DNA from: Rhizophlyctis rosea
Lineage: Eukaryota; Chytridiomycota; Chytridiomycetes; Rhizophlyctidales; Rhizophlyctidaceae
Assembly: GCA_027596075.1 (NCBI GenBank)
Contig: JADGJC010000021.1
Coordinates: forward strand, 62,001-126,000
DNA length: 64,000 bases
Direction: 5' to 3'
Of the stretch, positions 47,753-58,709 are shown piece after piece. Made by a program: the position numbers and the translations under genes. The notes below the pieces were generated by a model. It ran no database searches, was not told where the DNA came from, and worked only from the letters and a program-made list of their open reading frames with translations. Numbering within the stretch: the first letter of the stretch is position 1; the number at the start of each line of letters is the position of its first letter.

Positions 47753-48235
47753 TTTGGCGAGGTGTTATATGGTATGGTGAGGGAGAGAATTGCGTAGTAT
47801 AGGGTGAAAGAATATACTGTATGATACACTATGTACACGCCAGCTGCAGAGGCCCCTGAGTCTTTTTATCAGGAATGCGGATGAGGTGCAGTGGACAGTG
47901 AATGTGAGGACGACGAGTGATGAAACCCTTTCAAAGTTTCAAAACGTTGGAGGCAAGTTTCACACTTTTGGGGCTGAGGAACAAGCCAACCAGTCAATTG
48001 GGCAAAGCCGACAAGCCGCTACTCAAGCAATTCGTATAGCAAAACACGGTGACTACTCCTCAGCCTAACTTCCACGTGATTGTGCCTTACCAGCACGTGA
48101 TTCAAAAGTAGCTGTCGAAGTGTCCTTCCTCCTCCGCTCCTCTTCTCACCCCTCCATCGTCCACTTCTGGCTGAAATAGATCTCCCTCTTCCCAACGTGT
48201 TTGACTCGACGAAACACCGCACAATTACGTTAACA
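47753..48235. other. Divergent intergenic region (eRF1 / otubain)
   Basis: A 483-nt shared upstream region. CACGTGAT-like words occur near 48075 and 48094 (GTG/CAC-rich). No gene was seen. Confidence 0.45.
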
Positions 48236-49328
48236 ATGGCCGACAACAACTCAACGAATACGCAAGACCGTCCTACCGACCAGGAAATTCTTGACTACAT
48301 AAAGGCAATGAAGGAAGAAGAAGGTATCAGCACTGCGCCACTGATAAGCGAGAAAACCGGTTTTGATGCGCTACAGGCGGTAAGTTACGTGAATGTGTAG
48401 AGGCACAGACACAAGGCGGTGCGAGAAGTGGTGAGATGTGCCGCTAACGGCTGAGTGAATGTCTTAGGAATACGCGACGGGACTGCAAGTTTTCAAGGAC
48501 AAAATCAATCAGATTGTGGAAACTTGTACGGGCATGCGAACAGCGAGAAAGGACGTATGTGAAATGAGGGTTTCCCTCCCTCCGAAAACCACACGTTGCT
48601 CACGACAAAGCTACAGGGCAACTGCTTCTACAGAGCCTTCAGCTTCCGCTATTGTGAACTCTTGTGGGAAAACGCGGGTACACCTTGGGCTGACGCGATA
48701 TGGCAACGCGCTGCAGTGCCCGAACAAATACTAAAGGAACAAAACTATGACTGGACCTTGCTGGAAGACTTTTGGGATGTCCTGAAGACAGCTATGACAA
48801 AACAGGACGATCCGGCGAAGCTCTTGGAAATTTTCCAAACTGAACATATGACCGATGGCATCGTTGCGTGGTTGCGAATTATCACCGCGGCGTTCTTGAA
48901 AGAGGTGCGGGCTTTGTTCAACCGGCTGCCTTCGAATGTGGCAAGCCGAACTTCTGCTCATGGACTGTTTGCCAAAAGAACCGTGACATGTACGAAGCGT
49001 TCATCCTTGACAGCTATCCCTCACTGGACGAATTCATTGCCAACCAAGTTGAACCAAGTATGATACCCATCCCATACGGTCCTGGATACCGACTGACAAA
49101 CATGTCCTTCCAGTGTGCGTCGAATCAGACCAGATTCACATCGCCGCAATGGCCAACTTGCTCGGTGTCCGCATCAAAGTCGCCAATCTGGACCCCACGG
49201 AAACCAGCGTGGGGCTCAACTACCACGACATCGAACCAATGGATCCGATCCCCTCGAACGATCAGCCAAGCGTAGTCCTTCTGTATCGGCCGGGCCATTA
49301 CGATGTCCTGTATCCCAAGACGTCATGA
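48236..49328 (+). CDS. OTUB1: Otubain (OTU-type deubiquitinase)
   Basis: A cysteine protease that cleaves Lys48-linked ubiquitin chains and, in animals, restrains E2 enzymes. Start MADNNSTNTQDRPTDQEILD. The catalytic site is spliced together across an intron: ARKD joined to GNCFYRAFSFRYCELLW, giving the DGNCF signature with Asp and Cys. The C-terminal catalytic His lies in YRPGHYDVLYPKTS. Middle blocks are LEDFWDVLKTAMTK and MTDGIVAWLRIITAAFLK-ENRDMYEAF, then MCVESDQIHIAAMANLLGVR. Length and order match OTUB1/2. Several short introns. Confidence 0.94.
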
Positions 49329-49447
49329 TCTACCTATACCCAAGATCTGAGAGCCGACAGTGTAAGTCAGGCAAATCTGTACAAACAAGAAAACTATTGT
49401 ATATTGTAATGTGTACAAAAAATGTTACAAAAAAAATGTAAGTCTCT

Positions 49448-52400
49448 CTACATTCCTTCTTGCATATTGCAAACATGTACGATCCTTTTGTCGAATTTCT
49501 TGTCCTTCCGAGCGCACTGCTCATTACAGTAGTGGACCATTTCTGTCGTCTGGTTGGTATGGACTTTATATAGACGGAGACTATACTTGTGGCAGATGCG
49601 ACCACAGTTGACACACATGGGAAGGGTGGTGATGTCGCGTTTGAGTTCGTTGGGAAGGGGTAAACTTTCGATGACCGCTTTGTGATGCTCCATTGAGGAA
49701 TCTGTGATTTTGCAACGGTCCATCGCGAGGCAGAGGGATTCAACTTGGAGTGTGACGGATTTCTTGAAGATGGACCCGTCGGGTTTGGACATGGATTTCC
49801 CCGCTCGGGGCATCTTTGCGTTAAGGTGGGAAGCGGCGGCCAGGTCGCGTAATGATGGGACGCTGATTGAGATGTCAGTAAACTGTTACAGGTTGCATGA
49901 AAATCACGTAAGTCGGACGTACCCCCGGGGCTGCAAATACAATCCATATTCGTCACCATTCGGTTTCGTAAACCGCGCGAATGCCTGTCAAGGTTCGTCA
50001 TGTGAGTATAGCTTCCAAGATTCCACCAGGCCTTCCCATCAAACGGGAAACTCACAAATAAGGCAATAAACCACAACTCGGAATACCCCGCCATCCGCGA
50101 AACCGCGTTGTGAATGAAATGAATGCCCCCTTCTGCGATGATGGCATCTTTGCATTTTTCTATCGTTGTTGGAATGTTTTAGCAACGGTTACTGAAATCC
50201 ATTACGCTTGTGGGGCCATACCGTTATCCGACAAATTCAACAAGGTAATGCAACCAAAAAGTTGTAAGAGCACGCTGACTGGATATGCTTCCAGTTGAGT
50301 GCCTTTGCCCGCCGTCCTGAAGCAACAAGAATTATCAGCATTTACCGCATGTTCAGCAGTCCGCAACCGGAGAAACTCACATGGTGGGCTGATCCTGACA
50401 CTTGGGCTTTTCAATGACTAAAGCATTCATTCAGATGTCAACCTTCAGCTTGTTGAGCAGTTTGGGCGGCAGTTGCATCCTTACCAAACCCGCTATCCCT
50501 CCGTTTGTTACCATTCCACGACGATGTTGAATAATCGCGCTTCATCGCATCCAGCACTAATTTGACTGCACCATGTTCGAGGGCGGCCACCCGATACTTG
50601 TCTGAGCTCTCTGGTGGAATCACAAAATATAAGTCATTGTGTTGTGAACTCCCGTTTTTAACTCTGAACCGTACCTTGGGTCGGAAGAATGGTACCCAAA
50701 GCAAACAGCGCCGTGGTCTGTAATGATTCATAGTCGTAGAACCTCTTCATCCCGTCCAGCATCATCTCGATCGCGGAGAATTCCGATAGATAGTCTACGT
50801 CGATTGCTGGAGAGGGTTTGAGTTAGAAAGATCATTTCTGGTCTGAGATGGTTTGCACATGAAAGCTTACGTGGTGTCTGCGCCAAGTGGGCGAGGGAGA
50901 AGTAGGCAGTGATCAAGAATGAGGGATTATCGTCTAATTTGCGCATAGAGTTGCAGACTCTTCGGATGAGGCGCAATTTAAATGGCGCTAAGGACATTCC
51001 TGTAGCGAATGTGCAAACATTCCAATCAGTTGGCTGCGTTTGCGATCCTCATTAATCGCAACATACCTGCAACAGCCAAAGACCCCACCGCCTGCAAAGC
51101 AGCTATACATGTACTTTCAGCAAAACTCCATGAGCAGCACACGGTAACAGCCGCAAGACACCAACCCGTCAACACCTCCACATCCACATTGGCCCCACTC
51201 CCATATTCGAATAGTCGCATCAAAAGAGCCATGAAATCCTCCTTCACTAGATTTTCCCTCCCGGCCTTCGCGAGACTGGCAATTGCGTAGAGGCCTTGTA
51301 CTTGTAGTTCTGGCTGTGTAAGACAAGTGAACAAATAATTCGATAGGATTCAGAATCATGATGGGAGTCTCTACCTTCTCAAAATGCCTACGCATTGCTT
51401 TCATGATCTTTTCGCAACCATCGAGGGCAACGATTTTTGTCGCGAATTGGTCTGTGTGGGATTGTGAGACTGATGCTTAGAAGAAATATTCATTTCTCCC
51501 GTGATACCGTGATTGCTAAGATTTGATATTGTGGCAAAAATCTCCACCAAGACCGTTGGTGATTGTAGGAACTGTTGGAAGCATGTCAACTTCATCATCT
51601 CGCCAACAAGTAGTAATTCGCTTATGCTTGAAGCTTATGCTTGAAGCTTACCGTGTGTATATGACCGACAATCAGATCAACGATACCGAGGTCCATCATC
51701 GACCACCGGTTCTCGTCTGGGAGGGCGAACGGTGATGTTAGTGACAACATCTTTCATCTCCATAACCAAAGGATCATACCAATGGCAGCCAAATTCGCGA
51801 ATGTTGCCGAACAGTTGATCTGCAGGGGTACATCCGTTGGAAAGCTTTGCATGATATCAAGGATGTGATGTAACCCAGATGTTTTTCCGATGAAGGTTGC
51901 CAGTGCATCTGTAAGTCAAGGTATAAGGTATGACTTTTTGAACGAACGGTGGGTCAAGACTGAAAATGCCCTCACCAGTTCGCGACAAAATCCTTAGCAA
52001 CTTCATGCCAAGCTCTAGGTCATTCCTAACCTGCGCGGTCTTCTCGGATTGGACGTTGGATTCCAAGAAGGATAGAACCAGCTGGACGACTCCTTCAGCA
52101 ACTTCACTGTCATCAAACAGGTGCTCTTGTTTCAGATCTGTTCATGGGAGATAGATATGAGTAAGATTGATTTGATACAAGCCTCATACAAAGGTTTCAA
52201 GCTGACAGTTGTCGACGACAATGAATTGTGTGATGAACGAGTCCAAGTACTGCATACATAGTTTAGAGCGTGGGCAATACTCTGGGATGGAAATAGGGGA
52301 CAGATACAAACCTGCATGGATTGATCAAGCACAGTCGAGCTGGACGAAGCTTGATCCACTAAAACGCGAACGCATTCCTGAAGTTTCTTCAAGCTTCTAG

Positions 52401-52632
52401 GATTGGATGGGTCGTGATCTTCCAGCGCTCCGCTGCCGACTGAACTGGCGCGAAATAGGCGCAACGCATGACCGGGAGAAGCGGACACCGAGAACGCCGG
52501 TAGGGACTCTGACTTTATGGAAGCGGCAGGTGTCGGGTCCGCAGCCAGCCATTCTTCGAGGGTTGGAATGAAGGTTGGAAGTGGGTTCATTTTGAGCGCT
52601 TCAAGTTTTAGGACATCTTGCGGAATGCTCAT
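49448..52632 (-). CDS. Armadillo-repeat protein with C-terminal MYND-like zinc finger
   Basis: Start MSIPQDVLKLEALKMNPLPT. The body is built of helical repeats with ARM/HEAT-like spacing, e.g. LQVQGLYAIASLAKAGRENL VKEDFMALLMRLFEYGSG, TGWCLAAVTVCCSWSFAEST and LITAYFSLAHLA, and a Ser-rich N-terminal region. Near the end is a cysteine-rich module at about 49450-49640: CVNCGRICHKYSLRLYKVHT, then YCNEQCARKDKKFDKRIVHV C. This resembles a MYND finger with the second CxxC pair degenerate. The end is NMQEGM. Protein-protein interaction is likely; no specific orthologue is known to me. Many short introns. Confidence 0.72.
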
Positions 52633-53418
52633 CCAAATGATTGGCGACGTGAAAAGTACAGGTTATGGCCAAAAAAGAATGCGAGGTGATGGACGAGAGT
52701 TTGCAATCTGTGCAGCCATATAGATTCGGCTTCGGCGGTTTTTGCTGAGCTTTGTCGATCAATGACGTGAGTGTGATCGGCCTATCTTAGTTGATCTTCG
52801 CATTAATCAATTACTAATATTATGAAACTCAGTGACTGATTGGCAATGCTTATTCACAATTTGATTTGGGGTTGCCGTACTCAAAGCAACTACCGGAAAG
52901 AATTGTAGGTAAGACATTGACGCTTTCTCAGATATTGCATACTTCTTCACCATATATCAAGAAGGACAAACACGACGTTCATGGACGCCTTTGAGGATTC
53001 CGAATTAGCGCTGCCATTCAGAGCTTCAATCAAACCTGTTATATGCGTGTGAAGTTGGATGTTTGCTTCGTGACGCGTTGCAGGGTCTTCAGGGTGCGTT
53101 GGCTGGTTGGCGGAAAAACATGTTGATGCGTTTGGTGGCGAACGTGGCATGTGGGCAGTGCCATTGCTCCGCCACAAACAATTCAATTTCAATAACTGTG
53201 CCCCTTCATTTCGCTGTCACACAAAGCTTTCATGCACCCTGTGGCAGTCTGACATGACACCCTTGGTTGCCAGGCTCAGCACCCCACAAAGTATAAAATG
53301 ATGGCGGACGCCCAAACTCCTCCAAGGGTGTTTCACGTCAAATGGTGAAGTTTGGTCAGAGGCCTGGCAATCACATAACAACGTGCATATCTAAGTAGTA
53401 TCTTCGTCGCCACGCTCG
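52633..53418. other. Divergent intergenic region (ARM protein / copper monooxygenase)
   Basis: A 786-nt region, AT-rich in 52790-52990 with a TATA-like site at 53292. Short frames inside do not look coding. Confidence 0.45.
53292..53298 (+). promoter_or_regulatory. Possible TATA box of the copper monooxygenase gene
   Basis: TATAAAA lies 127 nt upstream of the ATG at 53419. Confidence 0.4.
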
Positions 53419-55434
53419 ATGACCATGCATCAGCAATACATCACTTCCATCCTTGTCTTGTGCCTCTGCCCTGTGCTGACCTTTGCTGCCTCATGCAATC
53501 CGATTCCTGGCAACCTCCAGAACTGTACACAGCTCAGTGCAAACTATGCCCTTGGATGGCAGACGGGTGCTAACGACATCACATTCGCCGTTCAAGCTGA
53601 TACTGACAGTGCATGGATTGGCTTCGGTCTTAGCACTTCCGGTGGTGAGTGGAGAATCTACGTACAAAGCGTTTCATGCCATCGTCCACTCACACTATTG
53701 CAGGGATGAAGGGTGCAGAGCTCTTCGTGATTACGGGAAGCAGCGCATCTGTGCAAGTGCAGAAATACTGGTCCACCGAATATGGCCCACCGTCGCTTTC
53801 TCCCGAACAGGATGCTACGGTAGTCAGTGGCTCCCGTGGAAATGGAACTACGACAGCTGTTTTCAAACGAGCGCTCAACCCATGTACCCCGCATTCCCTC
53901 GAACTGAAGGAAAACTACAACCACAATGTGATTTGGGCAGTGGGCTCCTCGGATACTCTTGCCTATCATGGACCGGACAACCGTGGGACGACCCAAATTG
54001 TTTTCAGACAGGTTGACACCCCGTTCCATGCGTCCGAGACAGATCTGACCGACTACACGGTGAGTTCGAGATTGCCATTTGATACGTGACCTCTTCTAAA
54101 CTCACCATTTGCTGCAGGTTGCGTTCAAGAACTACACTATTCCCACCAACCAAACCACATACACGTGCATGACCGGAAAGCTAAGCCTTCCTGACCCGAA
54201 CCGCAAATACCACATCGTGCGAGCGAGCGGTGTTCCGCAGTCTAAGCTCGTCCATCACATGATCCTATGTGAGTAAATGCATTACTGCCTCTGCGTGTCA
54301 TTGACTTGCTGATCGACTACAAAAGACGCGTGCGCGGGACAGCCACAACAACCGGCTGGTTCATACTTCGACTGCACAAGCATGAGTGCCGACTGCAGCA
54401 CGTTCACACTTGGATGGGCGCCTGGCGCAAATATGGGCGATTTTCCTCAAGAGGCTGGGTTTGCTATCGGCACTGGACCTGCCGCCTTCACATATTATCA
54501 ACTTCAGGTAGGGAACTGCATCTGCTGGGGCAACCAGTCACACGACTGCTGACACAACTCATTGCAGATTCATTACAATAATCCAGACGGGATTGCCAAT
54601 CAACAAGATTCCAGTGGGTTCCAAGTAAGTGCACGTCTTCCTTATCTGGAGCAGAGGAGAAGAATTTAAATCTTCCACAGTTCGCGTATACCCCGACGCT
54701 TCGTCCAAACGATCTTGGCGTGCTGACGACGGGTATTGTCAACTTCACCATACCGGCATCCACGTCACTCTACACGCTGACTGGAGGTGAATGTCCTAGC
54801 GCCTGCACCAAGCAGTTCCCTAGCCCCATCACCCTCTGGCGGAATGCCTTCCATATGCATTCCACGGGACGCAACATGACCACCCGCCATATCCGTAACG
54901 GGGCCGAACTTGAACCCCTCGGGTGGAGGGAGTACTGGGACTTCAATCACCAGCAATTGACGCGCATTGAAGGAGATAAGAATGGCACAAGGATGTTCTA
55001 CCCGGGTGATGAGCTCGTCACTTCGTGTACCTACGACAATTCGGGGAGGAACACAGCGACGACTTATGGCGAGAGTACATCGAACGAGATGTGCTTCAAC
55101 TTCCTTCTGTACTGGCCGTATATGAGTAGCTACTTGTACTGTATGACAGATGATAAGTCGGCCTTTTGTGGGAATAACACCGCTGGGAATAGGTAAGTCT
55201 TCCTGCACAGTTGCCACTAATGCCTAAATCTGATGACTATCTCCTCCACGCAGCGTGTCTCGGGACCTGGGCTCATTCCACGAATACACTCGTCAGTGTC
55301 CGGTTGCCGACGCGACCGCTCCTCTTCCGGCAGCTGCAACCGGCACTGCACAGAATAGTGCCGCTGAGACTTCGTATGCCAAATCGACTGTGTGTATTTG
55401 GCTGATGATCACTATGTTCGTCTTGTGGGCTTGA
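53419..55434 (+). CDS. DOMON and copper type II ascorbate-dependent monooxygenase (DBH/MOXD1-like)
   Basis: A secreted or surface-anchored copper hydroxylase. Signal peptide MTMHQQYITSILVLCLCPVL TFAA. A DOMON domain (about residues 35-200) includes ITFAVQADTDSAWIGFGLST and ELFVITGSSASVQVQKYW. The catalytic domains follow in the order of dopamine beta-hydroxylase. Copper-H ligands are LVHHMILYACAG and YYQLQIHYNNPDG. Copper-M ligands are RNAFHMHSTGRNM and the Met of STSNEMCFNFLLYWP. Conserved Cys pairs are present. The C-terminus (STVCIWLMITMFVLWA) is a short hydrophobic end that could be a GPI signal or an anchor. The substrate is unknown. About seven short introns; all ligand positions are intact. 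Confidence 0.9.
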
Positions 55435-55751
55435 ACCTTCGCCCGAACTGTAATGTTTGTTGACTTGCATAGTTGTATTCAATGCGCTAGCGCTGTTTGT
55501 AAATCCGTTTGAATAATCATCGCGCATATTGGGAAGGTAATCGGTGGGTGGGATGTGAGATCGAGGACGGGATGGATCAAAAAAGCGCAGGAGATCAAAG
55601 GACCCTTGGACCCTGGCGGCTTGTCTGGATGACTCACACCCCACAGTCCAGTCACCCCCGATCTCGTCCTGTCAAACTCCTCAAAACGGTTCGCAGCTTC
55701 CAAATAGCTATTTTTGTCCCCCATTCTTCTTGACCCCTTGAATAAGATGGA
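55435..55751. other. Intergenic region (copper monooxygenase / CCA1)
   Basis: A 317-nt tandem intergenic region. A short upstream frame (ATG 55747, 4 codons) immediately precedes and overlaps the CCA1 start. No other element. Confidence 0.4.
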
Positions 55752-58354
55752 ATGCTCTTAACAACGTCCTGCAACAGAGCAGTACTGTCAAACAGATCCT
55801 TCCACTGGTGCAGGTCGAAGCCCCTCCTTGCTACCACCCGCAGATCTCAATTCCCCGCCTTGAAAGGCCTCTGGTGCAGCCTTCCCCACACCACTTCCGT
55901 TCATTCAGTGCAACCGGCGGGAAGTCTCGCGTCAGTCAGTATGCCCACGACTGCCACATCCTCCGCATTGCACTCCTCACCGTTGCTACGCTTGGAAGTT
56001 GGGAGCGAGTCAGGCATGCCACCGAAGATCACTTTGACCGATAGTGAGACGAAGCTGTTCGATCTGCTCGTTGGGGCGACAAAGTACATCAAAGATACAC
56101 AGCCTGATGCCGCACCCGTCACGCTGCGTGTGGCGGGTGGGTGGGTCAGAGATAAGGTATGCCTTTTGCGCATTCAGCGCTCAAAATTCACAACTTCCGG
56201 TTGGATTACAAGTCAGTTGGTGACTGCGTCTGCTATCGTGATGCGACAGCAACCCTGAGCAGCGCTTACTTTTGTCTTAACGGTTCTGTCACTTCCTGCT
56301 ACCAGCTTCTAGGACTCGACAGCCACGACATCGACATCGCAATCGACACAATGACTGGCGAGCCATTCGCCTCTGCCCTGAAGAAATACATGTTGCATCT
56401 TGTTGAAACCAAGGGTCCCGGACATGAAGATTCAGATTTGGCGATGGGATCCATAGCGACCATTCAAGTGAATCCGGAGAAGTCCAAGCATTTGGAGACC
56501 GCGACGGCGAAAGTCATGGGATTGATGATAGATTTTGTTCATCTGAGAACGGAGACATATGGCGCTGATAGCAGGAATCCTGTTGTGGTGAGGAGAGATG
56601 CACGTTCTCAGAAACGTACAAACGGGAAGCGCTGACGCAAATGGAACAGGGCTTTGGGACGCCATTGGAGGACGCTTTGCGCCGGGATATCACCATCAAT
56701 GCGCTCTTTTACAATCTGAACACTCGGGTAATAGAGGATTGCACCGGCAAGGTGGGCGCTCAATTGCTGGGGTGACGAAGTTTGAGGGAAAGCGCATCGG
56801 CTGACCGTGTGATCTGTAAATAGGGTATTCCTGACCTCCGTAACGGTCTCATTCGAACGCCTCTCCCTCCACTCCAAACCTTCATCGATGACCCACTGCG
56901 TATCCTGCGTGTAATCCGATTTGCTACCAGATTCAATTACAAGCTCAACCCAGACATCCTTGCCGCAGTGCAGAACCCGGATATTAAGGACTCATTCGAG
57001 CGGAAGATCACCCGAAATCGAGTCGGTGTGGAGGTGGACAAAATGATGGCGAAAAGTGCAGGGGGGGTTGAGGCTATGGAATACATCGAACAGTTCGGCT
57101 TCTGGGAGGAGGTGTTTGGTGTAAAGGGACTGGAGATTCCTCCCAAAGTGACCATTTTGCCGAATGGGACGGAGAAAGAGGGGCTGGGGCAGAAAGGGGT
57201 GGATCTGGATAACCTGGATAGTCAGAAGGCGATCTTGTGCGGAAAAGTGATCAGAAGGTACGCTTTGGGATTGTTGCAACACATTTGTCGGAGCGACTAA
57301 AGCGGATGTAAAATTACAGCATTCTCTCATCCCAGCATTTAACGACCTTGTTCCCAAACACCGAACTCCTACCTCTCACGGGAGAAGCACAACGATTCAT
57401 GTACTTTGCATGTGCTCTTTCACCATTGGAAGGGGCCATGTATCGGAATAAAGCACAAATATACCCACTTGCGCGCTTTGTCATTTTGGATGGATTGAGG
57501 GTAAGTGAGGACTGCTATAAGCGTAGTGCTTCGGAGATACCAATCTTTTTTTCGTCACGGGGAACAGCTGAGCAACAAAGATGCGGATACGGTCGCGGGA
57601 TTGATCCAGGCAGCAGACTCGATCCGGAATATGGTGCATAAGCTTAAATCTAGAGGATGGCAGTGCGAGCGCAAAGAGCTCGGACTGTATATCCGGAAAA
57701 TCGCCGGTAGCATACATGAGCTGTGGACAATTGGGTTGCTGATAGCTTTGGCGGAAGATGTTTTGGGACGGATCCGGGATGATGCACGGCTCGGAAATGG
57801 AGCGTGGTTGGAAGGTTCGTTCTGCAATGCATGTCTGTTGCTCTTTCAACCTATTGAACTATCTTTCCATGATGGAATAGATCCAGGCACGCAGGAGCTT
57901 GTGGATGATTATGCAAAGTTCATGAAGTTGGTGACCGACTACGATCTTCAGAAAGCTTATGATTACCGACCGTTGCTTACCGTAAGTTTTGATGTTGCCC
58001 TTGTATCTGGACTCCATATTTGATTGACGCGGCGTTAACAGGGAAAGCGAGTGTCGGAGATCTTCAATGAAAAGGCCGGCCCACGCATTGGCCAACATCT
58101 GCAACGTGTTATGGAATGGCAATTGACGAATCCGCAAGGCACGAAGGAAGAATGTGAGCAGTACATGGTGGCGACGTTTGGCGAAGGCAAGTAAAGAGAT
58201 TGATGATCTCGCATCGTAGGTGAGATGTGATGTTCTTGCTATGTTCTGGACAAATAGCTTATATTTGCGTCTCTGAAATGCAACAGAAATCAATCCGAAG
58301 GGTGACTTCAAGTACCGTCCCGGAAAGCGACGGAAAGTTGCTCCAGACGGGTAG
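55752..58354 (+). CDS. CCA1: CCA-adding tRNA nucleotidyltransferase, with mitochondrial presequence
   Basis: It adds CCA to tRNA 3' ends (class II poly(A)-polymerase-type fold). ATG 55752 gives an Arg/Ser/Thr-rich presequence (MLLTTSCNRAVLSNRSFHWC R...), and an internal ATG at 56018-56020 (MPPKITLTDSETKLFDLL) would give a cytosolic form. The catalytic head has VAGGWVRDK (GGxVRD) joined to LLGLDSHDIDIAID (metal-binding DxD). Template-reading blocks are LRRDITINALFYNLNT, VIEDCTGKGIPDLR and DDPLRILRVIRFATRFNY. The tail region is helical (IRDDARLGNGAWLE, YDYRPLLTGKRVSEIFNEK). The end is GKRRKVAPDG, a possible nuclear signal. Many short introns. Confidence 0.93.
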
Positions 58355-58709
58355 CCGAACCCGGACGGTGATGCGGCTGATGGTTGCGCAGGGATTGTAA
58401 ATGTATTGAATGACAGGACGCGGCATTTGTGAAATGTACTATAGGTCGTAATGCATAATGCACATAATATAGCAAACTTTGTATATTCTAAACAGTAGGA
58501 TTTTGGTCGATAATGTCGGCCGGACATCTCTCGAAGCAATTTGCAGTCACGTGTGTCGGACGGATGTGTGACGTATCCACTGTCAGCCAACTGGCCACTT
58601 CCATTCGGACGCGTGCGGTTCCCAACGCTTCACCACAATATCCGGGAAAAGGATCTCTTCCCAATTGAATTCTCCGTGCACGTACCAATCAACACTTCTT
58701 TTGGTTGCA
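58355..58709. other. Intergenic region (CCA1 / PD-(D/E)XK-like gene)
   Basis: A 355-nt region without a recognised element. Contains AT-rich stretches at 58440-58500. Confidence 0.4.

Noticed and set aside
57859..58590. 243-codon open frame on the minus strand
   Set aside because: Overlaps CCA1 terminal exons and its 3' flank; no recognisable domain.
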